Of a DNA stretch of 64,000 nt, positions 1-8,336 are shown one piece after another. Source of the DNA: Acidobacteria bacterium OLB17 (lineage in GTDB: Bacteria; Acidobacteriota; Blastocatellia; Pyrinomonadales; Pyrinomonadaceae); contig LLEU01000020.1 in NCBI GenBank assembly GCA_001567505.1, positions 1 through 64,000 on the forward strand, read 5' to 3'. The notes below the pieces were generated by a model. It made no database searches. It had not been told where the DNA came from and worked only from the letters and a program-made list of their open reading frames with translations. The translations under genes and the position numbers were made by a program. Each line of letters opens with the position of its first letter. The first letter of the stretch is position 1.

Positions 1-2
1 CA

Positions 3-710
3 TACGGCTTCGGCCTCGCGGACGACAAGCTCGCGGCCGCGGACTTCACGGGCGATGGCAAAACGGATGTCGCGGTTTGGCGGCCTTCGAGCGGCGACTG
101 GTATGTACTAAGGAGCGAGGACGCGACGTTCTACGGCGTCCGTTTCGGCACGCAGGGCGACGTACCCGCGCCCGCAGACTTTGATGCCGACGGCAAGGCC
201 GACCCCGCAGTCTTCCGGCCTTCGAACGGGACTTGGTACGTCGCAGGTTCGGACACAGGCTTTCGCGCAACGCAATTCGGCATCGCCGGCGATCAGCCAA
301 CGCCCAGGGATTTTGACGGCGACGGCAAGGCCGACATTGCCGTTTTCCGGCCTTCGACAAATATCTGGTATCGCCTGAACAGCTCGGACGGAAGCTTCTC
401 CGCCGTTGCTTTCGGGACGGCAGGCGACCTTCCTGTGGCCGCGGATTACACGGGCGACGGCAAAGCGGACGTTGCCGTTTGGCGGCCTTCGAGTGGCGTT
501 TGGTACGTGCTCCGCAGTGAGGACGGCGGCTTTTATGCTGTCGCTTTCGGACTCGCGGGCGACGTTCCCGTGCCCGGAGATTACGACGGCGATGCGAGAA
601 TGGACGCAGCGGTCTTCCGCCCTTCGCAGGGCACTTGGTATCTCCTCCGCTCGACCGAAGGGTTCGCCGCAATGCAGTTCGGCCTCGCCGACGACATCCC
701 GATCCGCTGA
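3..710 (+). CDS. FG-GAP/VCBS-type repeat protein, C-terminal part
   Basis: The 5' end lies outside the window; the frame is open from base 3 to the TGA at 708-710. The 235 visible residues are five near-identical units of about 44 residues. Each carries a calcium-loop-like D-[FY]-x-[GA]-D-[GA]-[KR]-x-D stretch followed by AV[FW]RPS, a G-x-W-Y strand and an FG...GD turn. The array ends in a truncated unit (GLADDIPIR). Such repeats form beta-propeller-like blades in secreted or cell-surface proteins of Acidobacteriota. The same repeat ends the protein at 43635-44999. The function is unknown; a surface or extracellular role is inferred from the family. The missing N-terminus probably holds a signal peptide and another domain. 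Confidence 0.85.
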   Translation, partial: YGFGLADDKLAAADFTGDGKTDVAVWRPSSGDWYVLRSEDATFYGVRFGTQGDVPAPADFDADGKADPAVFRPSNGTWYVAGSDTGFRATQFGIAGDQPTPRDFDGDGKADIAVFRPSTNIWYRLNSSDGSFSAVAFGTAGDLPVAADYTGDGKADVAVWRPSSGVWYVLRSEDGGFYAVAFGLAGDVPVPGDYDGDARMDAAVFRPSQGTWYLLRSTEGFAAMQFGLADDIPIR

Positions 711-794
711 CCTTTTGTCCATCGGCGATCACATAGCAGATGCATGCGCGAGACGCCTCGGTTCACCGTAGATCCCTTTTCTCTGCGAGATCGT

Positions 795-831
795 AAAACA
801 AAAATACCCCGGAACTCACGCTCCGAGGCAT
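795..831 (-). terminator. Intrinsic terminator of citrate synthase gene
   Basis: On the minus strand a 10-bp stem (804-813 with 822-831, two G.U pairs) and an 8-nt loop are followed by TTTTGTTTT. It lies about 30 bp beyond the citrate synthase stop codon. Confidence 0.6.
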
Positions 832-862
832 TTTTCACGTTTGGATGACCTAAAAGTTCCGA

Positions 863-2008
863 CTAACGCTCTTCGATCGGCGTGTATTTCAGGTCGCGGG
901 GGCCGATGTATTCGGCACGCGGGCGGATCAGCTTGTTGTTGCCGTACTGCTCGAGGATGTGGCCCGTCCAGCCGGAAATACGACTGACCGCAAAGATCGG
1001 CGTGTAAAGGTCGAGCGGGATGCCCATCAGGTAATAGGTCGAGGCCGAGTAAAAATCGACGTTCGGGAACATCCCTTTCTTCTCGTGCATCAGCTGCTCG
1101 ATCCGCTGCGACATATCGAACCACTTGGATTCGCCCGTCTTTTCGGCCATCTGCTTCGAATAACGCCGCAGCCATGTGGCACGCGGGTCTTCAGTTTTAT
1201 AGACGGCGTGGCCGATGCCCATGATCTTGCGTTTTTCTTCGAGTGCTTTATCGACCCAGGCGTCAACCTTGTCGAGTGATCCGATCTCGAGGAGCATTTT
1301 CATCACATTGGTGTTCGCGCCGCCGTGCAGCGGGCCCGCAAGGGCCGCAATTCCCGCCGTTACGCAGCCGTACATATCTGCGAGTGTGCCGGCGACTACA
1401 CGGGTCGTAAACGTTGATGCGTTAAGCTCGTGGTCGGCGTGCAGGATAAGGCAGACATCGAACATCCGAGCTTCGTCAGCCGTGGGTCTTTCGCCGCGGA
1501 GCATATAAAGGAAATTCTCCGCGATCGAAAGCTCGGGGTTCGGTGCGACGACATCCTTTCCGTTGCGGATGCGGTCAAAGGCCGCCGCGATCGTACCGAT
1601 CTGCGCGGTCAGTTTGATCGCCGCGTTCATCGCTGATGCCCGATCGGTCCCCTTGCCATCCTTGTCGTAAAAATCAAGCGATGAGACGGCCGTGCGAAGA
1701 GCGTCCATCGGATCTGCATCCTTCGGGAATGCCTTGATCAGCTCGATAACTTCCGCCGGCACCGCATAATTCGCACGAATTTTCGTCCGAAGCTCGGTAA
1801 GTTCGTCCGCCTTCGGCAAACGCCCGTTCCATAAAAGGAAAATGACCTCTTCGAACGTAGAATGTTCCGCGAGGTCATGAATGTTATAGCCTTGATAAAT
1901 TAAGATCCCCTGTTCGCCGTTGACATCGCCGATCGAACTCTGGGCCGCAACGACGCCGCGAAGGCCGGCCGTCGCCGCTCCGGATCCACTCTCAGTTCCT
2001 GTACTCAT
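863..2008 (-). CDS. gltA: Citrate synthase
   Basis: This 381-residue protein condenses oxaloacetate and acetyl-CoA to citrate at the entry to the TCA cycle (cytoplasm). The catalytic triad is visible: His228 in GPLHGGAN, His267 in GIGHAVYKTEDPRA and Asp318 in FPNVDFYS. The length and the absence of an N-terminal extension fit the small dimeric citrate synthases (CitZ/PrpC-like) of Gram-positives and many other bacteria rather than the E. coli hexameric type. A 2-methylcitrate synthase is the main alternative, but no prp genes are nearby. It appears monocistronic: an intrinsic terminator follows it, and 319 bp separate it from the next gene upstream on the same strand. Confidence 0.93.
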   Translation of the reverse strand: MSTGTESGSGAATAGLRGVVAAQSSIGDVNGEQGILIYQGYNIHDLAEHSTFEEVIFLLWNGRLPKADELTELRTKIRANYAVPAEVIELIKAFPKDADPMDALRTAVSSLDFYDKDGKGTDRASAMNAAIKLTAQIGTIAAAFDRIRNGKDVVAPNPELSIAENFLYMLRGERPTADEARMFDVCLILHADHELNASTFTTRVVAGTLADMYGCVTAGIAALAGPLHGGANTNVMKMLLEIGSLDKVDAWVDKALEEKRKIMGIGHAVYKTEDPRATWLRRYSKQMAEKTGESKWFDMSQRIEQLMHEKKGMFPNVDFYSASTYYLMGIPLDLYTPIFAVSRISGWTGHILEQYGNNKLIRPRAEYIGPRDLKYTPIEER

Positions 2009-2265
2009 TTGATATTAATATCCCTATCCTTTTTTAACGGCGTTATGAAAACAGCCTCTCAATTCATGCCTTGGGATCATTTCGGATTCGGCCGGCCAAA
2101 TTCGTCGTGCCGATGCGAATGCCTCTAAAGGTGGGTTTGCAAGGGGAACACCCGGACAAATACCGCCCATCCCGGCAATCTTTTATTTTAGCCGAAAGCC
2201 GCACGGGCTTCAAGCCAAACCACCAATGCCCTGGCCCGCCCGCCTCGATCTTTGCCGCCCCAACG
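2009..2265. other. Intergenic region upstream of citrate synthase
   Basis: Non-coding. It should hold the promoter and leader of the citrate synthase gene (minus strand). A purine-rich stretch (AGGATAGGG) lies upstream of the ATG but is rather distant. No convincing -35/-10 pair or RNA gene was found. Confidence 0.4.
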
Positions 2266-2298
2266 AAAAAAAACTGCCCGGAGAAGCCCTCCGGGCAG
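2266..2298 (-). terminator. Intrinsic terminator
   Basis: A perfect 9-bp stem (2274-2282 with 2290-2298), a 7-nt loop and eight Ts on the minus strand. It lies 30 bp after the stop codon of the 2328-3365 gene. Confidence 0.9.
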
Positions 2299-2327
2299 CT
2301 TGAATTTCGACAGGATCTTATCGCGAC

Positions 2328-3365
2328 TCAACGGATCTGGGTCTCGTATGAGGTCTTGATCCGGATCTGCTGATTTTCATTGAGCTTTATCTGCTTCCCG
2401 CGCTCAATGACGACCGCACCCACGCCGAAGGCCGCTCCTACAGCTGCCCCGACACCTGCACCCACGGGGCCGGCAATGATCGCTCCGGTAACCAGGCCTG
2501 CACCGGTGGACGCACCGATCTTGATGCCGTCTCCCTTTAATGAAGACTTGCCGATTGCCGTGCCTTCGTTATCCACGGTCTTTATGTTATCGCCTTTCAC
2601 CGGCATCACTTCGATGAGCGTCGCGGCAAAATTCGACCAGCGTTGATCGTTGATAACGATGCGGTCAAAGGTGAGCGTCATCTGCGAACGGCGTTTGATA
2701 CGTCCGGGCTTCACTATCTTGCTTATCCGTCCTTCAACAACGGCTCCGGCGATCTCGGAAGGAGAGACGATCTTTGCAAGGAACTTGTCGCCTTCGCGAT
2801 TCGTTTCGGTGGAGAGAGGCTGCTGGAGTTCAAGCAGCAGTTCGGTGTCCCGCGGGATTATGATCACGGCGTTCGGATCGCCCGAATAGCTCGCCGCCAC
2901 AGGCGTCTCGGTTCGCTGAGCGACCGCAGTTGTTGTGGTCGAATTTGCCGCCGGCATAGTGGTTCCGGTTTCAGCGGCCTTCGGGATCTCAGTTGATGCG
3001 GTCACCGCCGTTGCTCCCCGGCGATGGATCTCTGCCGGCAGGGTCGATTCGAAGGAACGTTTTTCAAACCCGGTGGAGTAACCGCTCTCAAAACCTTGCT
3101 GATAGCCGTCGCGATAGTCTTCCAACGGCCCATATTCCTTATTGTAGGCGCGGTCGGCCTTTGAAAATTCAGCATGACGCCGAAAGTCCCGCGTCTGGTT
3201 GTCGATCGTATCCCGATAACCGGCCATATAGCCGTCGGAATAACCCGTTCGATAGCCTCGCTGGAGGGCGATATTAAGGTTGGCCGGTTGCTGGGCAACG
3301 ACAAAACCAACGCTAGTGAGAATGACACACAATCCGAGAATCGCTATGCGAATGTTTAATTTCAT
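2328..3365 (-). CDS. Secreted protein with GYxxGY repeats and C-terminal glycine zipper
   Basis: 345 residues. Residues 1-24 form a signal peptide ending near VVAQQ. Residues about 35-110 contain repeated G-Y-x(2-3)-G-Y/F units (GYRTGYSDGYMAGYRD, then YRDGYQQGFESGYSTGFEKR). A Thr/Ala-rich linker leads to a beta-rich domain (about 165-265) with an IIPRDTELLLELQQPL start, as in VirB10/TrbI-like beta-barrel modules. Residues about 285-325 are a glycine-zipper-like segment (GASTGAGLVTGAIIAGPVG...). An envelope location is inferred and no enzymatic residues are visible. It has its own promoter (TTGTAA-17-TATAAC) and terminator, and AGGAGC precedes the ATG. Confidence is high for a gene and low for any function. 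Confidence 0.75.
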   Translation of the reverse strand: MKLNIRIAILGLCVILTSVGFVVAQQPANLNIALQRGYRTGYSDGYMAGYRDTIDNQTRDFRRHAEFSKADRAYNKEYGPLEDYRDGYQQGFESGYSTGFEKRSFESTLPAEIHRRGATAVTASTEIPKAAETGTTMPAANSTTTTAVAQRTETPVAASYSGDPNAVIIIPRDTELLLELQQPLSTETNREGDKFLAKIVSPSEIAGAVVEGRISKIVKPGRIKRRSQMTLTFDRIVINDQRWSNFAATLIEVMPVKGDNIKTVDNEGTAIGKSSLKGDGIKIGASTGAGLVTGAIIAGPVGAGVGAAVGAAFGVGAVVIERGKQIKLNENQQIRIKTSYETQIR

Positions 3366-3415
3366 ATTTGCTCCTAACGTTGCCTGGAACGGCAGAAATG
3401 CAGACCTCTCATTAG

Positions 3416-3444
3416 GTTATACACGATTCTTTGAGCAATTACAA
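3416..3444 (-). promoter_or_regulatory. Sigma-70-type promoter
   Basis: Minus strand: TTGTAA (3444-3439), 17-bp spacer, TATAAC (3421-3416). The start site would be about 45 nt upstream of the secreted glycine-zipper gene. Confidence 0.6.
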
Positions 3445-3555
3445 CAACTTTTTTATGCACACTTCACAAAGTCTTTATGGAATCGCTTAAGCGGATGGTA
3501 TTGATCGGCTGCCGCCGAAGAGCATTCGACGCTGAGATGGCAGGCTGGATATGAA

Positions 3556-6022
3556 CTAAAAACTCTTCCGGAAGAGATATGACATACGGATAAAGACAGT
3601 GCGCCCGTTCCGCTCGAATCCGGGCTGTGGAAGATCTGTAAATCGGTTATAACCGTTGTAGTTAAAATCGTCGTTATAACCGACGTAGAAGGCGGTTCCG
3701 GGATTCGGCGTCCAACCGAACAAGACCTGGCCCTTGGCGTTCTTGTCCAGCGAATCATAATCCAGTCGCGTACGCAGAAATGCGAAGCGGGTGAACTGGT
3801 ACGTGGAATGAAGCGTAAATAGATTCGATTCGAACGCAAGCTGGTCCGTGTCACTCCGATGGAGCCTGCTGTTCGAGTAATCGAGCGAAAAGCGCAGTGC
3901 GTTCGTCGGTTTGAGTTCAATTCCGAAGTCGATACTTCGTGAAGAGCCTGTGCCGGGATCGAGAGCAGGATATGGGCCCGCCATTCCGCCTTGGATCCAC
4001 GCTACATAGGCAGGACTTACACGATTGTAGCGATTTCCGGATCCGAAATCGTAATCGAACCGATTCCAACTGAACCTTGCCGAGCCGAAGATCGAGAACT
4101 TTGAATTTACTTGCTTATTGGCGCTGAAACTAAAAGCCGGCTGAAGAGCGTGCCGCTCCGGAGCCCCAAAAAAGGCTCCGTTGATAGTACCAAGGACGTT
4201 TCGCTTCGCCCCGAACTCTTCCTCGTACAGATGCTCGTAACTAAGTCCGACCTCGGCGCTCAGAGATAGATTTCCCTGCAGCTGGGTATCTATGCTTGTC
4301 TCGACATTTGCTTCCTGAACCCGGCCGGACCAATCGAACGTGTAGCTTGCACTTTGCCGCCAGTTCAACCGGATCAATGTCGCTTCACTTCGCGATTTCG
4401 TGCTAAAGCGATTCGCCGCAAAGAAGTTATTTGTGTCCGTACGATTCGTAAAACCCGCATCCGAACGATAATCCGGTGACTTCCCTTCAAAGCCTATGGT
4501 CCAACCTGTCGTGTCCCTTGTATGATCGAGGTTCAGGTTGTACGCAAGTCCATTCCCCGTACGATATGCGGTATGGTCGGTCTCGGGTTCATAGAAATTC
4601 TTTCGCGAGTGGCTGCCGAGAACCTGATAGCTGAACACGGTCGCACCGTCGAGTTTGTATCGGCCGTCGAAACCGCCGACAAAGTTCCTGCTCTTCGGGA
4701 AAGTTCGTGCCGTTCCGAAGAATCCCAGATAGTTGCTGCCGCCAAAATCGCGTTTAAGGCGAAGCACGCCGAAGAGTGCATTCTTGTCAAGGAATTGGTC
4801 GATCGGGCAAACGACGGTCGGGTCAGTTTGCTGCCTGATCAGCATTCGCGGTTCGCAGTTCGTTCGTCCTCACTGTAGTTCCCGGGAGCATTATCCGAAG
4901 CCGCCAAAAATCCGAGGTCACCTTGCCGGTTTTACCCGTCAATTTTGCTGCAAAGTCCGGATCGACGATCGTGCGGGAATAGAACGGCGACAGCGACGAA
5001 TCGAAGATCTCTTTCCCTTCAAGGAAGAACGGCCTCTTTTCTTCGAAAAAGATCGGAAAGCGACGGTTCGCGGAGACGACCGGAGCATCCGCTTCAATCT
5101 CAGCATAATCGGGATTGATCGCCGCATCGAATGTGATGTTCGGCGTAAGGGTGAACTTCAAGTTGACACCGATGTCCGCCTTGACCGGCCGGTTGAGCAT
5201 TCTGCCGCTTGCGATAAAACGATCGGCCACACGCTCCCTCGTCTGGCTTACCGTAACGCTCGGAACGACCTCAAGAGTTCGCTCATATTTAATATCGTCG
5301 ATCCCCGAGATCTTGCCATGCTTTATCAAGGTGCCGGAGACGTTGCGATCGTCCGGGAGCCATTGATCCATCTCGTCGTTAAAGCGGTCAATATTCCGTG
5401 CCACATTGAAGCCCCAGATGCGCTTCTTCGCCGACGCATATCGGAGCGACTTAAAAGGGATCTTCGCCTCGACGGCCCAACCCCAGTCGTGGATGGCACC
5501 TTTCGACTCCATTACGATATCGACCGAAAAATCGGGCCCGAAAGAGCCCTCCGTTACAATGCCGTCCTGTTGGATGCCGAGCGGATTAAAACCGAGGAGG
5601 TAGGCCCGGCGTTGGTCGTTATACGTGTCCAGCCAGATCCGGACATTATCCTCACCGAATACATCATCGCGTTTGGCGACCGTGGCCCGGATCTTGTCGC
5701 GATCGTCCCAGCATTTGAATGCGATGTACAGATAATGCTCGTCGTAAGCCATGTAGACCTCGGTCGGCTTCGACGGAGCGATGTTGTTGCCAGGGCTCGT
5801 TTGGAAGAAGTCCTTAAAGACCGCTGCCGACCGCCAGGCCTCGTCATCTAAATTGCCATCAACCACAGGCGGTTGAGCGGTCTTTGGAATTGAGACCGGC
5901 TGCGTCTTTTCAGGCGGCAACGATGGCAAGTTGGATCCTGAGGAAGCAGCACCATCCTGCGCCGAAGCAAAGGTGGCGAAAGTAAATACACAAATACCCA
6001 GTAAAATTAGATGCTTCATCAA
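3556..6022 (-). CDS. DUF5916 outer-membrane protein with CBM9-like N-terminus (frameshifted)
   Basis: Two adjacent frames make one protein of about 822 residues once two missing bases are restored. The N-terminal part (4823-6022) has a signal peptide (ends ATFASAQ), a CBM9-like fold (PVVDGNLDDEAW, then DDKIRATVAKRDD and YNDQRRAYLLGFNPLG) and the DUF5916 signature FFEEKRPFFLEG. The C-terminal part (3556-4845) is a beta-barrel of alternating aromatic strands ending in RMSYLFRKSF, a typical outer-membrane insertion signal (terminal Phe). Breaks lie at the A5 run 4906-4910 and near 4866-4869; the repaired junction reads DNAPGNYSED then RTNCEPRMLIRQQ. DUF5916 proteins are often annotated near carbohydrate or peptide uptake genes, but none is adjacent here. 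Confidence 0.8.
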
Positions 6023-6102
6023 TGATCGGAGTACTCACGGGCGGGAACACGCGGTGACTTTAATCTAGAAACGCAGAAACTGCGATATTGTTTCAAAAAC
6101 AG

Positions 6103-6140
6103 TTTCAAAAACAAAGACGAACGCCCAAAGACGTTCGTCT
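6103..6140 (-). terminator. Intrinsic terminator
   Basis: A perfect 9-bp stem (6115-6123 with 6132-6140), an 8-nt loop, then TTTGTTTTTG on the minus strand. It ends the DUF4097 gene transcript before DUF5916. Confidence 0.85.
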
Positions 6141-6162
6141 CGCGATCAAGCTTCTATCTTAT

Positions 6163-8079
6163 CTAGTTTTTGCCCAAAAGACTATTCGCAGACCGAACTC
6201 CTATATTGCCCTCACTCTGAAGCAAAAAGCTCCGCGACCCCTTTCCAACTTCATAAATGAATAGATCTTCGTCGTTGCCCACTCTGCTCGCCGCGATCCC
6301 GTCAAACCGCACGGGAACCTCAGGAGCCTTGATCTGCCCGGCAAAATCCGCTGGAACGGTAACCAGAATATCGCCTTGGCCCGCGAGGGCCGTCAGCTTG
6401 TCAAAGTCTCCGTCGAGACTCAGCGTTCCGAACTCTGTTACGGCGTTGACCTCTCCACGAAATCCGACGACCCGTATTCGTCCTGTTTCGGAAGCAGCGA
6501 TCAGCTTGCCTCCTGAATCGTACAGCGTGATCGACTCGTCCTCGCCCTTCAGGTCGAGCGTACCAGTGACCCCATCGATCCTGATCTCACCGTCTGTTGT
6601 GATCTTCAGGTTGCTCTTGCGGGGTACAAAAACAACGAGCCGCGTCTGCCATGATTCGCGCGGCGTGCCGTTCACTCGAATTTCTACCGACCTCTCATTG
6701 GCGACGTCGGCCACATCGACAGGCGGGTCGCCGTCTGCCGAGCGGATCTCCGTGATCGAATATCGTACTTTCGACTCATCCGTTCCCACTACTCTTACCG
6801 AGCAGTTCGGAGCCTCGATCGTGACATTCGGCGTCCCAGTAACAGCGAAGCTCTTCGAATGCCGCGTAACGGCCGAATCCGCGCCAAATGTACGTTCGTT
6901 ACCGAACGCATTTAGGAAAGCCGTCCGCCTTGAAACGGCACGGATGGCACGCCGTGCCTCTTTGGCGACTGCTTTTTCAATATCGACCGACTTGATCTGT
7001 TCGCGTGCGGCCTCCAACGCCTCTTTTACAGACTTATCGACGATCGATCCATTAATGGCCAAGGCCTTCTCGGTCTCTTTCTTTGCTGCATCAAGAGCTG
7101 CTTTCATTGCGGTTGACGAACGAAGCTGAGCGTCAGCGATCGCTTTCTCAGTTTCGGCCGAAATGCGGGCCTTGTCGACCCGCGAACGGATGGTAGAAGA
7201 CCGGCCCTCATCGTCAGGCCGGTCGCCCGACAAAAGATCCGTTACCGGGTTTGGCGACCGTCCGTCTTTCGGATGTGTGATCGAGAGCGGGCCGTTAACA
7301 CTTTCGAGTTCAAGCCTCCCGGTTCCGGAGCCAAGCTTTGAATGGAGGCTGCGGCCGATGAAGTCATGTTTCTTCACGTTCAAGCCAAACTCTGTCGTGA
7401 TCCCGCCGTGGAGCGTCTCGGCCTTGAGCGTCACATCAGAATCGGTCGGGATGTTGGCCCGTACCGGGCCGTTCACGGTCGAAAGTTCGATCTCGGATCC
7501 CGACCCGACCTGGTCAAAGCTCGCATCGATCGCCCCATTCACCGTCGATGCCTGTGTTCGCCCACGCACCCTGGCGATATTGATGTTTCCGTTAACGCAG
7601 GACGCCCTTACAAAATTGTCAAAATTAGCGATCGAAATGTCCCCGTTAACGCTCTCTATCTCGTCCAGGACCGCACCTCGAGGCAGTTTCATCTTGATCA
7701 CGACCTGAACGTTTCGCTTAGAGCTCCACTCCTGTCCGCTTTCCCACTCACGCCACTCCGTCTTCAGGCTGAATCGGTCCTTGTCAGATTCGATCACGAC
7801 TTTGACCGAGTCAAGGACCTCTTTGCTTGGACCGGATTTTTCGACAACGAGCGAAGCCTCGTCTTTGTCCCAACTCTCAAGTTCGATCCGCCCGTTGACG
7901 TTGGATATCGAGACGCGTCCGTTCGAACTCAGCGGATAACTCCGTTCGAGTCGCTCCGTAATGTCACCGTTTTGGGCCTCGGAGACGATCGCAGGACCAT
8001 TTGGAACCTGATGTTCCGCAATGGCCGGCTGCGTTGAAAAAAGTAATCCCGAGAATAGTATCGTGTATATCCACGTCAT
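6163..8079 (-). CDS. Exported DUF4097-type (adhesin-like) protein
   Basis: 638 residues with a signal peptide (cleavage near STQPAIAEH). Residues about 45-265 and 410-615 are two beta-helical DUF4097-like halves. The repeated V-N-G turns (ISNVNGRIEL, IESVNGDISI, ASCVNGNINI, ASTVNGAIDA, LSTVNGPVRA) mark successive rungs of a right-handed solenoid. Between them lies a charged alpha-helical stretch (about 295-395) rich in Ala, Lys and Glu. The family is seen as exported shape or adhesion-like proteins with no known enzymatic function. The doubled solenoid is longer than single-domain members (about 250-300 residues). A strong terminator follows it. Confidence 0.75.
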   Translation of the reverse strand: MTWIYTILFSGLLFSTQPAIAEHQVPNGPAIVSEAQNGDITERLERSYPLSSNGRVSISNVNGRIELESWDKDEASLVVEKSGPSKEVLDSVKVVIESDKDRFSLKTEWREWESGQEWSSKRNVQVVIKMKLPRGAVLDEIESVNGDISIANFDNFVRASCVNGNINIARVRGRTQASTVNGAIDASFDQVGSGSEIELSTVNGPVRANIPTDSDVTLKAETLHGGITTEFGLNVKKHDFIGRSLHSKLGSGTGRLELESVNGPLSITHPKDGRSPNPVTDLLSGDRPDDEGRSSTIRSRVDKARISAETEKAIADAQLRSSTAMKAALDAAKKETEKALAINGSIVDKSVKEALEAAREQIKSVDIEKAVAKEARRAIRAVSRRTAFLNAFGNERTFGADSAVTRHSKSFAVTGTPNVTIEAPNCSVRVVGTDESKVRYSITEIRSADGDPPVDVADVANERSVEIRVNGTPRESWQTRLVVFVPRKSNLKITTDGEIRIDGVTGTLDLKGEDESITLYDSGGKLIAASETGRIRVVGFRGEVNAVTEFGTLSLDGDFDKLTALAGQGDILVTVPADFAGQIKAPEVPVRFDGIAASRVGNDEDLFIYEVGKGSRSFLLQSEGNIGVRSANSLLGKN

Positions 8080-8336
8080 AGTTCACCTACTTCGGATCGG
8101 TCGAGACCCTGCTTTCTTGAAACTAAAACACCACACACACCCGTCTTGTGACAAGTTCTAAAAAAATAACCGAAAGCCCGGATCCTCGCATTTTTCTATT
8201 GATTTTCGCCCATTTTTCCTATAATCTTCTTAAGACGAGCGGCTTTCCGCATCGGCATCGCATCCCACGGGTCACCCTCCATCATCCAGGTCGATCCTTA
8301 CTGCCTTTCTTCGGTTAATACTATTCTCTCCTGACA
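8080..8336. other. Divergent intergenic region
   Basis: It separates the minus-strand DUF4097 gene and the plus-strand GGDEF/EAL gene. It holds the plus-strand promoter listed separately and about 105 nt of leader with no clear fold. No convincing minus-strand -10 element was seen. Confidence 0.4.
8197..8225 (+). promoter_or_regulatory. Promoter of GGDEF/EAL gene
   Basis: A perfect TATAAT at 8220-8225. Possible -35 boxes are TATTGA (8197-8202, 17-bp spacer) or TTGATT (8199-8204, 15-bp spacer). Confidence 0.55.

Noticed and set aside
46..732. Long minus-strand open frame (228 residues) opposite the FG-GAP repeat
   Set aside because: It is the shadow of the repeat protein: Arg-rich, low-complexity, without a start signal or domain, while the plus frame has clear repeats.
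4733..5851. Plus-strand 372-residue frame opposite DUF5916
   Set aside because: Codons read opposite strong beta-strand and FFEEKRPFFLEG motifs of DUF5916; no known domain and high Asp/Arg content typical of antisense reading.
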